Assembly (NCBI RefSeq): GCF_010183535.1
Contig: NC_071328.1
Span: forward strand, 14,508,001 to 14,572,000
Origin: Caenorhabditis remanei
Taxonomy: Eukaryota > Nematoda > Chromadorea > Rhabditida > Rhabditidae
Length of the DNA: 64,000 nucleotides
Reading direction: 5' to 3'
Within the stretch, counting starts at the first letter, position 1; each line of letters opens with the position of its first letter. This document shows positions 20,936 through 32,200 of this stretch, one piece after another. The notes beneath the pieces are model-generated. The model was not told where the DNA came from, did no database searches, and saw nothing but the letters and a program-made list of their open reading frames with translations. Both the position numbers and the translations under genes were made by a program.

Positions 20936-21634
20936 CACCTAAGCGGCGGGGGTCTCGCTTCTCTGCGCCTCTTTATTTTCTGAAAATGTTTCATATTTTT
21001 CCTCAAGTATATTTTTCAACAACCTTCGAAACCTACAAAAAATAGTTTTTAAGAAATATTTTTCAAAAAAAAACAAGAAATTTTCGAAAAAAAAAGTTGA
21101 ATTTTTCAGTACTGAACTTCCGGGCCGACCGGGCCGGGCCCTAGAAATTTCAATTCCGGCCCGGCCCGTTGCAAGTCTCCCTAATCTCCCTCTCGCCGCC
21201 TCCAAATTGATATATCCCAATTTTTGCTAAAAATGTGATTTCCAACATGGAAAATTAGGTTTTCAATAGTTTTTTAAATTAGGGAGCTCATGGAGTCCAC
21301 TAAAAATACCTAGAAATAACATTAAAATGAAAAATATACCAAAATGAAGAAGTCTATGATTTCTACGTTTTGGTATATTCTTCGTAATGGATAAAAATGT
21401 TTTTAGTCGTCCCAATATTAGAATGTCCGAGAAGAATGATCAAATTTTCTTCAATCGAAAATCCAAGATCTCGGACAGATAGTTTTCTCTTAATCAACAT
21501 ACAATGCAAAACAATTTTAGTTCAGCGTGTGTGTGTTTTCTATAACGTTCTTATGTTGATGTTTTGGATGGCCTCAGATTGGATTGTTCATCCTTTGCTG
21601 CGTCATAAGATACAGAATAAACAAAACAATTCAG
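20936..21634. other. Spacer with GGCCGGGCC-rich patch; no gene supported
   Basis: 21118-21175 holds CGGGCCGACCGGGCCGGGCC-type sequence like the 4.5-kb and 5.3-kb elements. 21335-21380 holds a TACCAAAATGAAGA inverted pair. The frame at 21397-21699 overlaps a better exon in another frame and is not believed. Confidence 0.4.
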
Positions 21635-21967
21635 TTTTAAGATCGTCAAAGCGTTTTCCGTGCAACGTTGTCGAAGTTATGAATACCGATTCGCTATAGT
21701 ACAATTGATTGACAAAGGCACTATACAATGTGAGTTTCATTCGAAGAATTTTTGGGTAACCTGTAATTTTTTAATTCAGCGTTGTTCGGAGAAGAAGATC
21801 AAATTGCGAGAGCTGGATATGAGTTTGGAAATAAAAGAGGGTACAAAGCCATGCTACATGGAGAACGATTCAGTGTTGCAGGGCTTCATCCTGTACTTGT
21901 TATCAAGCACCAATGCAATTCCGACATCGACAAATATTTGGAAGTTGAATTAGACTCTCATATGTAG
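21635..21967 (+). CDS. Unrecognised gene, two 3' exons
   Basis: Exon 21635-21729 (acceptor AATTCAG, donor GTGAGT) reads FKIVKAFSVQRCRSYEYRFA...IDKGTIQ. Exon 21780-21967 (acceptor TTAATTCAG) continues in phase as SLFGEEDQIARAGYEFGNKR...KYLEVELDSHM-stop. AATAAA lies at 22065. The phases agree, both exons are open, and composition is mixed rather than repeat-like, which favours a real gene end. At least one upstream exon is required. No family recognised, no membrane segment. Confidence 0.5.
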
Positions 21968-22070
21968 AGAGAAGCTCTCGTTTATTGTATGGAGGAAAAG
22001 AAGAAAACGTGAACTATTGATTTGAGAACGTTTTTTTATTTCATTTAAATGAATTACATCGAATAATAAA

Positions 22071-22384
22071 GAGTTGTACTCGTGAAAAGTGTGATGTTAT
22101 TCATTTTTCATTCAATGTGCGTGAAGTGAGCAGAGGCATTTAGTTTTCTACAAAAATCTATTTTTTGAAAGTCTGTTTTTCGCCTGCCAAAAGTTATGCA
22201 AAAAAAATCATCATATCTCTAGCAAACACAATGAATCACATAATTGTTCCACACTACGGTTTTATTGGAAACCTATGTTTGTCAATTTTTTTGTTGAATG
22301 TTCTTGCATAAAAGTGAAATATCGTACTAAGCATGGCATGTTATCTTCAGTTTAATGATCAATGTTGTTCTCAGTTACACAGAT
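22071..22384. other. AT-rich spacer; nothing supported
   Basis: No long open frame, splice-site pair or repeat of note was seen. Confidence 0.5.
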
Positions 22385-23015
22385 TCGTCTTTAAATTTGC
22401 CTGTGGCGCTAGAATCCATGATCTGGCGCGCCTTTGGCGCAGACATGTCGACGCTAGAATGATTATCTACAACTGTCTGGGGTGCCTGCGGCGCTAGAAT
22501 CGACTGGGGCGCCTTCGGCGCAATTAAAAATGTAGAAATTGCTAATCAAGCGCCTTTAAAGATTAGCAATTTCTTTGTCACTGTATTTTATTTGCGCCGA
22601 AGCGGCCCCAGCAGATTCTAAATAACGATTTTAGCCCCGCAGGCACCCCAGAAAAATCGCTCTAATTGGTCGATTTGAGGGAGAAATTACATAGACGGCC
22701 TGTAACTCTCTAGGGAGTGTTTGTACAAAAAAGTTGTCAACTACAAAAATGGAGCTCTACTTGTGATCTTTACACTCCATAAACAATCAATATTGTCAGA
22801 CTCTCAGGGAGGCCATGTCACAGTCACAAAGTTGACCATTTTCAATTAAAAACTGCAGGTGTCACATTCTTTATGGCTAGTACTGTATATACATATATTT
22901 ATTTACGGAACGGGGGTGCTAAGAGAATGGGGACTGTGTAAATGGATAACCATATTCTTAATTATACCCTATGTACAGACATCGTGGGTCAAGGGCAAAC
23001 CAGTCATTAGACGAC
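22385..23015. repeat. GGCGCTAGAAT palindrome and duplicated segment
   Basis: 22385-22660 repeats the 15.9-16.2 kb block (GGCGCGCCTTTGGCGCA, GGGGTGCCTGCGGCGCTAG). 22665-23015 repeats the 16.86-17.27 kb segment in the same orientation. Confidence 0.55.
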
Positions 23016-23029
23016 CTCCTCCGCTCGTA

Positions 23030-23680
23030 GAACAATTCAGATTGTGTATCTTTTTTGGAGCCACTTTTCTGGTAGGTAAAGCAGAATTATTGAGTAGAAA
23101 GTTATATGTGCTGATAGAAAATAAATAGGGCTACATTTTTGTAGTTGTCAACTTTTTAATAGCTCCGCCCACTTTTGAGATATGCGCCTTTAAAGATGCC
23201 AGTGGCGCGCATTTGGCGCATTGTCATTGTGTATCTGCGTCTCTCTCTCTCCACGCAGGAATGGACCAACAATGACTAATGGACCCTCTATTGGACCCTA
23301 TGTGGAACTATTCAAATATCATCTCCTTATGTGTCTGTGTCTCTTTCTCTCTCTTCCGACTGGCAAGGTACCGATAAATGAGAGGACACCCGTCAGTCTT
23401 CTCCCTCTCCGACTGCTTGTGTTGCGGTCCCCCATCTTCTCTATTTTTATTGAATTCTAGAATGATTTTATTATATTTTTTGATGCTATGGGTCTGAAAT
23501 GAGGTAAGTCGCGTTAAAAATGTGGGTATTCGGCTGGAAAATAAGGAAAGTTGCTCAATTTCATAGCTTTATAACTTTATTAATTTTTGTGCTACTGACA
23601 CGAAATTACATGTATATTGTAGATCAAATCTAGGGCTACAATTTTGCAGTTGACAACTTTCTTCTATCTCTCTTCCCTTT
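23030..23680. repeat. Palindrome arm and interspersed repeat family copy 6
   Basis: An arm with TTGTAGTTGTCAACTTTTTA at about 23137, the family block 23225-23490 (ACCGATAAATGAGAGGACAC), then a further arm at about 23620-23665. Confidence 0.55.
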
Positions 23681-23681
23681 T

Positions 23682-23868
23682 GAGTGCGCGGTTTTGGTAC
23701 GCTGGTGTCTGGATCACCGTGGATGAGTACTTCTACATCCACCATGGATATCGCCTGAGGCATCCGGAAAGGCCGGTCTGCCGCATTCTTCCACGCAATT
23801 TTCTCGAAGAAGAGGAGGTATCCGCAGAAAATCTCTTCCCCCTTGAGGTGCTGATTATAAATCATTAA
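23682..23868 (+). pseudogene. Small repeat-associated protein family, copy 3 (diverged)
   Basis: Reads ARFWYAGVWITVDEYFYIHH...EEEVSAENLFPLEVLIINH-stop, clearly homologous to the other copies but with a different middle. There is no first exon; the 5' side runs straight into a palindrome arm, so the copy is truncated by a repeat. Confidence 0.45.
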
Positions 23869-23999
23869 TTTCTAGCACTTTGTTCTTCATCTTTTTCAAA
23901 GTTTTGTATCCAAAAAGTGTAGAATTTCGTATCAAAAAAGTAAAAGAAAAAGAGTTTCAAAATTATGTCCGAATTTTTTGTTTCTAAAAAAAATTGTTT

Positions 24000-24190
24000 A
24001 CCTTACTCAAAATTCTAGACATGTCTGCGACGCTAGAATGATTATCTACAACTTTCTGGGGTGCCTGCGGCGCTAGAATCGGCTGGGGCGCCCTCGACGC
24101 AAACATAAATACAGTGACAAAGAAATTGCAAATGTGTCTGCGCCAAAGGCGCGCCAGATCATGGATTCTAGCGCCGCAGGCATATTCCGT
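24000..24190. repeat. GGCGCTAGAAT palindrome, third copy
   Basis: GGGGTGCCTGCGGCGCTAGA on the left and GGCGCGCCAGATCATGGATT on the right, around AAAGAAATTGCAAATG. Same family as the 15.9-kb and 22.4-kb blocks. Confidence 0.55.
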
Positions 24191-24358
24191 GAATGGAATT
24201 TTCATAGTCATAAAATGTTGCGAACGGCAGTTATGTCGCCTGCTCGGGTATTAAAGGACGTGGTCTTCTACGAAACTGTTCATTTTTGGATTTTGTTCAG
24301 CTAGTTTTATTCTCATCTTTTTCTTTCAGTCTTTCCCAAATCTCTGTTGTCCATCATC

Positions 24359-24700
24359 ATGAATGATTCGGAGTCCTTTCGCCATTTCCTCAATCGCGAA
24401 TGCCCTCGTTGGGATATTAGGAACAACATCTCGAGGATTACACGTAAGTAATTCTTTTATGAAAGGTTTTCTTATCAAAATGTTTTTTTTCTTTCAGACC
24501 CACCGGTGCGCGTTTTTGGTTTGCGGAGTTCAAACGATACATGACCATCGAAGATTTTTTTTTATCCGATATGGTCACGACCTTCGTTACCCAAAAGGCT
24601 ATGTTTGCCGTCCTATCCCCGCTGAGTACGAGGAAGCCGATTGCGAGGTTAAATCCGAAAATCTATTTCCCTTGGAGGTATTGATAATAAATCATTAATT
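24359..24700 (+). pseudogene. Small repeat-associated protein family, copy 4 (most complete)
   Basis: Exon 1 (24359-24443) reads MNDSESFRHFLNRECPRWDI...ISRIT before CGTAAGT. Exon 2 starts at 24498 and contains PTGARFWFAEFKRYMTIEDF. The splice as drawn leaves exon 2 in the wrong phase. An extra T in a T-run at about 24554 (relative to the window-start copy) also breaks the frame after EDF, and the conserved end then reads in another frame as CRPIPAEYEEADCEVKSENL-FPLEVLIINH. So this copy too is probably non-functional. Function unknown. Confidence 0.45.
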
Positions 24701-24941
24701 TGAAGAAAAATACTTCCAAAACCGAATTTTCTTTTTTTTTTGTTTCCAAAAGGTTTTTAGAATTCTGTTTAAAAAAAAATATATACTTTTTTATTTATTT
24801 TTTTTTTAAATATATTTCTTTTGTCTTTGATTTCTTTGATTTAAAATTTGAAATAAATGTATTTATTTGCAACTCTGTTCTGTTATTTCATATTACAAGG
24901 CCAAGACTTGGTGCTCTGTGTGCACAAGTTATCGTGTAAAC

Positions 24942-25099
24942 CAGAGCTGTGCGGAAGTAAAATTTTTTGAAAAGGAAGAAGGAAGAAGGAAGAAGGAAGT
25001 AAATTTTTCAAAAGGGAAGAAGGAAGAAGGAATAAAAAAGTGAAAAAAGCCCGGAAGAAGGAAGAAGGAAGTCGAAGGAAGGAATTCCGCACAGCTCTG
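24942..25099. mobile_element. hAT-like miniature element with GGAAGAA core
   Basis: Termini CAGAGCTGTGCGGAA and TTCCGCACAGCTCTG with a perfect 8-bp direct repeat GTGTAAAC (24934-24941, 25100-25107). The core is tandem GGAAGAA. Same architecture as the 1.76-kb and 53-kb elements but with different end and core sequences. Confidence 0.75.
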
Positions 25100-25294
25100 G
25101 TGTAAACAGTGCGAATTATAATTTGAGACGGAATATAGGGGGTCCGCAAATTATCGTTTTTATTATAAATCTTCAATGGTCATCCTTCCAGAATCAACGA
25201 GGTAAGAAAATTTTCAAAATTTGCCTAATTTTGAAAGCTCACAACTTTTTTCTCCAGCCTTGTTCTGTTTTTATTTTTATATGAGCTTGTAGAT

Positions 25295-25560
25295 CAAAAC
25301 CAGGGCTACATTTTTGTAATTGACAACTTTTTGATAGCTCCTCCACTTTTGAGATATGCGCCTTTAAATATTTTGAGGCGAGAGAGTGTGCAAAAAGAGG
25401 AGGGCGTCTCGCTTCTCTGCGTCTCTCCCTACTCTCCCTCTCGCCGCCGCCAAATTGCTATTTTCAAAGACGTATATCTCAAAAGTAGGAGGAGCTATCA
25501 AAAAATGGTCAACTACAAAAATGGAGCTCTATTTATGATCTATAAGGTTATATAACTTTT
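25295..25560. repeat. Palindromic repeat
   Basis: Left arm with GGGCTACATTTTTGTAATTG and right arm with AAAATGGTCAACTACAAAAA, around a GAGAGTGTGCAAAAAGAGG / CTCTGCGTCTCTCCC loop. Confidence 0.6.
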
Positions 25561-25954
25561 ATAGCGTTCCAAACATTCTTAACTCCATGGAAAACAGTCA
25601 AAGAACAACTTTTTTTCAGAAAAAAACCGGAAGTCCCATTCCCGTCAGCAGAAATGGACCATAAAATGAATCTGTTCTTGGCGGAATACGAAAATAATTT
25701 CATTTTTATTAATTTTTTTTTTTACAATAAACAGTATATATTAATTGCCCCACATTCTTCTGTAAATTTAAAAAAAACCACTTGTCCACGAGGACTAAAC
25801 CAACAAAATTCATTCATGTAGATCAAATCAAGAAAAATTGATACAGCAAAATAAAACGGTAGATCACAAATGAAATTGAACACGCGTCGCGTGTGCAGCG
25901 CGTGTGCGGCTTGAAAATTGAAGAAGACGACTTTGTATTTGCACGGCACACTTT

Positions 25955-26200
25955 TCTTACAACCGCGCTCTACCGCAAACGAGAGAGTATCGACGAGAGA
26001 GACGCAGAGTTTTCACTTTTTTTTCGCGCCAACACAAAATTTCACAGTTTTTCATAATAATTTACCAAAAAATTTACGAAAAATAGCAAAAATAGGATAA
26101 AAATAGTGAAATTTTGTGTTGGCGCCAGAAAAAAAGAAAAAGCTCTGCGTCTCTCTCGTCGATAATCTCTCGTTTGCGGTGGAGCGCACTTGTAAGACGG
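25955..26200. mobile_element. Palindromic MITE related to 5014-5296
   Basis: CTTACAACCGCGCTC...CAAACGAGAGAG on the left pairs with CTCTCGTTTGCGGTGGAGCG on the right. The interior carries CGCGCCAACACAAAATTTCA and its complement. It ends about 50 bp from the polymerase stop codon, so it probably lies in or next to that gene's 3' UTR. Confidence 0.65.
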
Positions 26201-26248
26201 GTGGACTGCTAATAGCATCTTAATGTTCGGCGGACGGAATGTTTTGAT

Positions 26249-29200
26249 CTACAGATTTGAATAAAATCTCTGACCGCGGTGTACTCCACGTGGACGACGA
26301 CCGATTTGAGTGGGCGCCGAGTATTGACGTTGAGGACCTCGAGAATTTGCGCTCCATTGAGGATGTTGATTATTTTTTGGTTTTTTGTCCACAAATTTCT
26401 TTCCCATTATCTTGTGATACACGATATGGGCGAGTGCCTTTGACATCGATTCGTTCTGCTGCCATTGGTGGCGGGGGAGCTGAAAGAATTATCGATAGAG
26501 CGCACTTTCTCAGAAACCTTTTAGAGGCGATGCGGTCGCGTGACGGCTCTTGTGATCTACAGCTTGCTGTTACAGAAAAAAGTCAGATTTGATCTACACA
26601 TGATTTTGACAAGCTTGACCATGCGCTGCGGTCGCGTCAGGGTCGCGTCGCGGTTTTTGTGATCTACCTTTTCTACTTACCTTAATAATAGCAAAATCCC
26701 GAAGTTCATTGATTGCCTCGATTGTTCCACGGCAGGAGATGACGATGCGTTCTGGAAGTAATGAAAAATAGGTGAAAATTTGCAAATTTTGAGAGCCCGT
26801 CACAGATAGCGATTTTGATCTACCAATTAAAAATTATATTCATCTTATAGATCAAAACGAGGGCTATATTTTTGTAGTTGATAACTTTTTGATAGCTCCG
26901 GCCACTTTTGTGATATGCGCCTTTAAAGTTGATGCGCCCTCTCTCACCCTCTAGTCTTTAAATTCGCATATCTCAAAAGTGGGCGGAGCTATCAAAAAGT
27001 TGTCAACTACAAAAATGTAGCCCTAGTTTTGATCTAACAGATAAAATAAATCAAAAACAAAAAATAAAAACTGACAAAAATTGACCCCAAGCGGGATTGA
27101 ACCCTGGTACCCATTCCCATAGTGGTATACCTTGACCAAGAGACCTTCTCGGCCAAATTTTTGCTAAAAATGTGGTTTTCGACAGGGAAAATTAAGTTTT
27201 CTATAGTTTTTAACGTCAGAAACGGAATTTTCCGGTTATTTTGATGTAAAAATCACATTTTCGAGTTTTTCATTGGAGATTTCCAACTTTAAAGGCGCAT
27301 ATCTCAAAAGTGGGCGGAGCTATCAAAAAGTTGTCAACTGCAAAAATGTAGCCCTGATTTTGGTCTATATAAATGTGAAACCATTTTCAGTGACGGGCTC
27401 TAAAAGTTAGTGACAAGAACTCACCAATGTCTTCAGTGCGCTTCCCGTCCACTCTTCCCTGAATCTCCACACATTTCGAGTTTTCTCTCAATTTTTGCAG
27501 CAAAATGTCTCTATCGAATCCATATGGTAATTCGAGAATAAACGGATCGCCCTCTCTGATATCACTGCGTCTCTCCACACAACTCTCCGTTGAAATCGGA
27601 AGTTCATCGATTCTCAGATTCAGAAGAATATTGAAATATGTCTGAGTGGCCGCCGTATGATAGCCCATCCATTCTCCTCTCATGAATACACTTTTCAGCC
27701 CGATCGTGCTGAAATTCAGAATCCGAAGACGTCGGAATTCACGTGTCGACAGATAATGGAAGAATGAGAGGGTTAGACGGTCGAGATCCCCTTCTGACAG
27801 CTTTCGGGTTACTGTATTCATATACTCGGTAGGTTTGATCTACAAGACAACAATTCGGAAAAGTGGGCGGAGCCTATTACTTACAAAATCGATAATCGTC
27901 GCGGTATCGGTATCTGTCGGATTCTCATCATCAATTAATGACCCCAATTTATTAGTGGCCACCATAATAACAAGAAGTGAGAGGTGATACCATTTGAGGG
28001 GTGCTGAAATTTGAAGACTTATACCGGAGTCCCAAAAAAATCAAGTTTGAAAATTTTAACACAGTCTTGTAGATCAAAAATAGGACTACATTTTTGTAGT
28101 TGACAACTTTTTGATTGCTCAACCCACTTTTGAGATATGCGTCTTTAAAGAGGAGCGAGGGGGAGAGACGCAGAGAAGCGAGACACCCTCCTCTTTTCGC
28201 ACGGTCTCTCGCATGCCGCTGTGATGCCTATCTTTAAAGGCGCATAACTCAAAAGTGGGCGGAGCTATCAAAAAGTTGTCAACTGCAAAAATGTTGCCCT
28301 TATTTTGATCTACATGGGGAACAGGAAATTTAAAAGCGAGAACTGAAAATGAAAAAATTACAGAGCTTTTCAGTTGACCGATTTTTCATTGAAGTTTTGG
28401 ATCATTGACAGTTAATACTTAAAATTTTGAAAAATAACCAATTTAAACACGGGAAACCCACAAATTTTGACAGTTTTTGAAATGCAAAGTGTTCAAAAAA
28501 CGACCAACTTTGAAAGCTTCTGCTGGAATTCCAAAGTAGGCAATTCCAAAAATTTTCTAACAGTCTTGTAGATCAAAAATAGGACTATATTTTTGTAGTT
28601 GACAACTTTTTGATTGCTCGGCCCACTTTTGAGATACGCGCGCTCAAAGATAGGTACCTAAGAGGGCGAGAGCGCGGAGGAGGAGAGACACAGAGAAGCG
28701 AGACACAACCTCCTCGTTTTGCACACTCTCTCGCCCTCACTCTTCGCTGCCTGGCTGCTTGACTTTGACAACGTGTATCTCGAAAATGGGCGGCGCTATC
28801 AAAAAGTTGTCAACTGCAAAAATGTAGAGCTAGTTTTGAACTACACAATGACATAAAAATTTTGAAAGTTGCACAAAAAATGACAATGCTACATATCTTT
28901 AAAATTGACCAAATTTTCAATTTTTTTTTTCAAATTTTCGCATATTTTGACCTACCATCGGACAACAATCCCTTTGCTCTTGCCCATTGCTCAATAATAA
29001 ACAGACATTCGTGTAGTTTTGAATATTTTCGAACGTAGATCATAATTATCTCTTTCGCTTGTTTCTCTTGCTCTCCCAGAGGCTCGCCAATTGGATTTTC
29101 AGAGGATATGAGTCGAGAGATGAATTCACCAAGTTTAGTTTTGCTATTGGGAGTATTCTTGTCATCGTCTATGTAGGTTTTTCTGTGATCGCAGATTGCC

Positions 29201-32200
29201 TGAAATTTCAGAAATTTCCCAGAGGTGTCACGATCTCAAATGTTTATCAAAATCGAGTGAATATGATATCACTGTGTAGATCAAAAATAGGGCTACATTT
29301 TTGTAGTTGAAAATGTTTTGATAGCTCCGCCCACTTTTGAGATATGCGCCTTCAAAGATAAGCGGGCGAGAGAGCGTGCGAAAAGAGGAGCGCGTCTCGT
29401 TTCTCTGCGTCTCTCTCCTACTCTCCTTCTCGATGCCTCAAAGCTACCATCTTTAAAGGCGCATATCTCAAAGGGGAAAAGAGATAGAAAAAAGTTGTCA
29501 ACTGCAAAAATGTAGCCCTAGATTTGATCTACAATGTGCATATAATTTTGTACCGGTCGCACAAAAAACAAGAAAGTTATAAAGCTACGAAATTTAGCAA
29601 TTTTTCTTGTCATCTTTAAAGTCATCTTTAAAGGCGCATATCTCAAAAGTGGGCGGAGCTACCACAAAATTGTTAACTACAAAAATGAAGCTTTTGTTTT
29701 GATCTATCGATCGAGATAATTTTCTGATTATAATAGTCAAATTCGAGTCAGTTTCAGATGGCTTACCTGAAACTGTGGGAGGCGTGTTACTGGCATCATG
29801 TCGTAAGAATTCAATAGATTCTTTCCTCTGACGGTGTTTAGAATGTCGTATGCAATCCAGGCAAATGAGAGTCGGCGGTCTACGGAGTTTTGGGCGGCGG
29901 CTGGAAAAAATTCTTTAAAAATTGGTTTATTTTGAAGACATTTTACAGCTTGCAAAAATTGGATATCACAAGAACAAAATAAATGACTGGGTAGATTAAG
30001 AAAACGGCTACACTTTTGTAGTTTACAACTTTTTGATAGCTCCGCCCACTTTTGAGATACACGCGCTCAAAGTTTGGCGCCCAGGCGGCGAGAGAAGAGG
30101 GCGATAGAGCGTACGAAAAGAGGAGGGTGTCTCGCTTCTCTGCGTCTCCCCCCTCCTCTCCTTTTCGGCTTCTCCAGGTGTCTATGTTTGAAGGCGCATA
30201 TCTCAAAGGGGAAGAGAGATAGAGAAAAACCGTCAACTACAAAAATATAGCTCTACATCTGATCTACAAGCGCATGTAAAAATAAATCCGGAATGACACT
30301 TGGGAAAAAAGTTATAGACTTTTGAATTTAGGCAATTTTTAAAAAACTTGGAAAATCTGTAATTGCTCTTTAAAGGAGTATATCTCGAAAGTGGGCGGAG
30401 TTATCGAAAAACCGTAAACTGCAAAAATGTAGCCCTTTTCTGGATTTGCAAGATGAAATTTTTCAAAAACAGGAAAAATGCATAATTCACCAAAATTGGC
30501 CGCAAGCGGTATCGAACCCTGGCACCCATTCTCATAGTGGTGTCCCTTGACCAAGACCTTCATGGCCAAGTTTTTGCTAAAAATGAGGTTCCCGAGATGG
30601 AAAATTGGGGTTGGATAGTTTCTAACGCCAGAAATTTAATTTTCCGGTTATTTTGGTGTAAAAATCACATTTCAGCGTTAAAATTGACTAATTTAGCGAA
30701 TTCCCAACTTCAAAAGCGTATATCTCAAAAGTGGGCGGAGCTATCGAAAAACCGTCAACTGCAAAAATGTAGCCCTGGTTTTGATCTACAAGTTTATGTA
30801 AAAAAAAACTTACTATAACAGTCTCTATAATAGGCGACCGCTTTGGCCATCATTCTACCCGTCGGTTGTCTGCAAACCCTTCTCAACACATCCTTCTCCT
30901 CTTCATCATTTCTTGGATTCTCAACTTCCGTCAGTCTCATATAACCATTGTCTCCAGGAGCGAATTCCTCGAAAAACTGCTCTCGATACTTTCTAAAAAC
31001 CCTTGTCATCTGCGTCTCTATCACACTCTCCGTATTGTAAATGCTCATATCATCTTGCTCTTTTTCCGAGTGTCTATTCCGTATCTCTCGGTAGCACCCT
31101 GAAAATATCTCCGCCTCCGTCGCCACCCCGTACGTGTCCATTATCGATCGAACTTCTGCGTTGTATCTCGTCATGTGCAAGTGCGCTCCATCGACAAACT
31201 CCTCCCACCCCTGCCACGTCAGCAGTGGGTCGATAGCCACTGGAACTTGTTTGCTGTCCTCGGAACACACATCATTCACACATCTCAACTCCCTATAAAG
31301 TTGTCCTAGAAGACGTGACGATTGATAAGAAGGACTTCCATTATATCGATTGTTCGCGTAATCCGGTCGTCTCTCCGATCTTTCGGGCGGTCCCTCAGAG
31401 CTCCAAACACTGGTCAAAGGAGGCGGAGCGACACCTGACTTCGCGTAGTCTAGTGCCATTCCATTTTTGATTGCTATTGATCGACACACGTCGGAATTAA
31501 TACCAAACTGATCGGATTGGTGTAAATGGTTGATTGATGTCACGCCGACATCCTCTTGCTTCGCGTATTCCGTATAGAACCAGTGGAAACCGTCGTCCAT
31601 TTCTTCGGCGGCGAAATGTTGGTCGGGTTTCTCCGAACTGTATTCAAATGCCTTCTGATTCCTCTCGAAGAACAGTTGAGGGTCCCATATCAATGCGTAC
31701 TCATCGCCGTCTAGATCGGAACCGGCCATCTCGTCGGGTTGAGAACGGGGACCCGTCTGGGGGAACACGATGACGTCTTGAAGATGGTGGAGTTCAGGGA
31801 TGTCCACGGCTTCGTACATCCGGACGTCACCTTCGCAGAGGGACGGGAACTTGGTTACTAGCACTTTTCCTGAAAAAATTTTGGTTTTTGGGGCGTTTGC
31901 TACGCTCTTAAAAATAATCGGAGCTCTCTAAAAGTTATATGGACTTGTAGATCAAAACCTGGGCTCCATTTTAGTAGTTGATAACTTTTTGATATCTCCG
32001 CCCACTTTTGAGATATGCGCCTTTAAAGACAAACGGGCGAGAGTGCATGCAAAACAAGGAGTGCGTCTTGTTTCTCTGCGTCTCTCCCCTTCTCTCCTTC
32101 TCGCCCTTCCAATCTTTAAAGGTGCATATCTCGAAAGTGAGCGGAGCTATCAAAACGCTATCAACTACAAAAATGTAGGCCAATTCTTGGTCTACAAGGT

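Noticed and set aside
31534..31773. Plus-strand frame opposite polymerase exon 8 (and similar frames at 33601-33823, 41571-42026, 60154-60369)
   Set aside because: These are shadows of real minus-strand exons; codon and splice evidence favours the minus strand.
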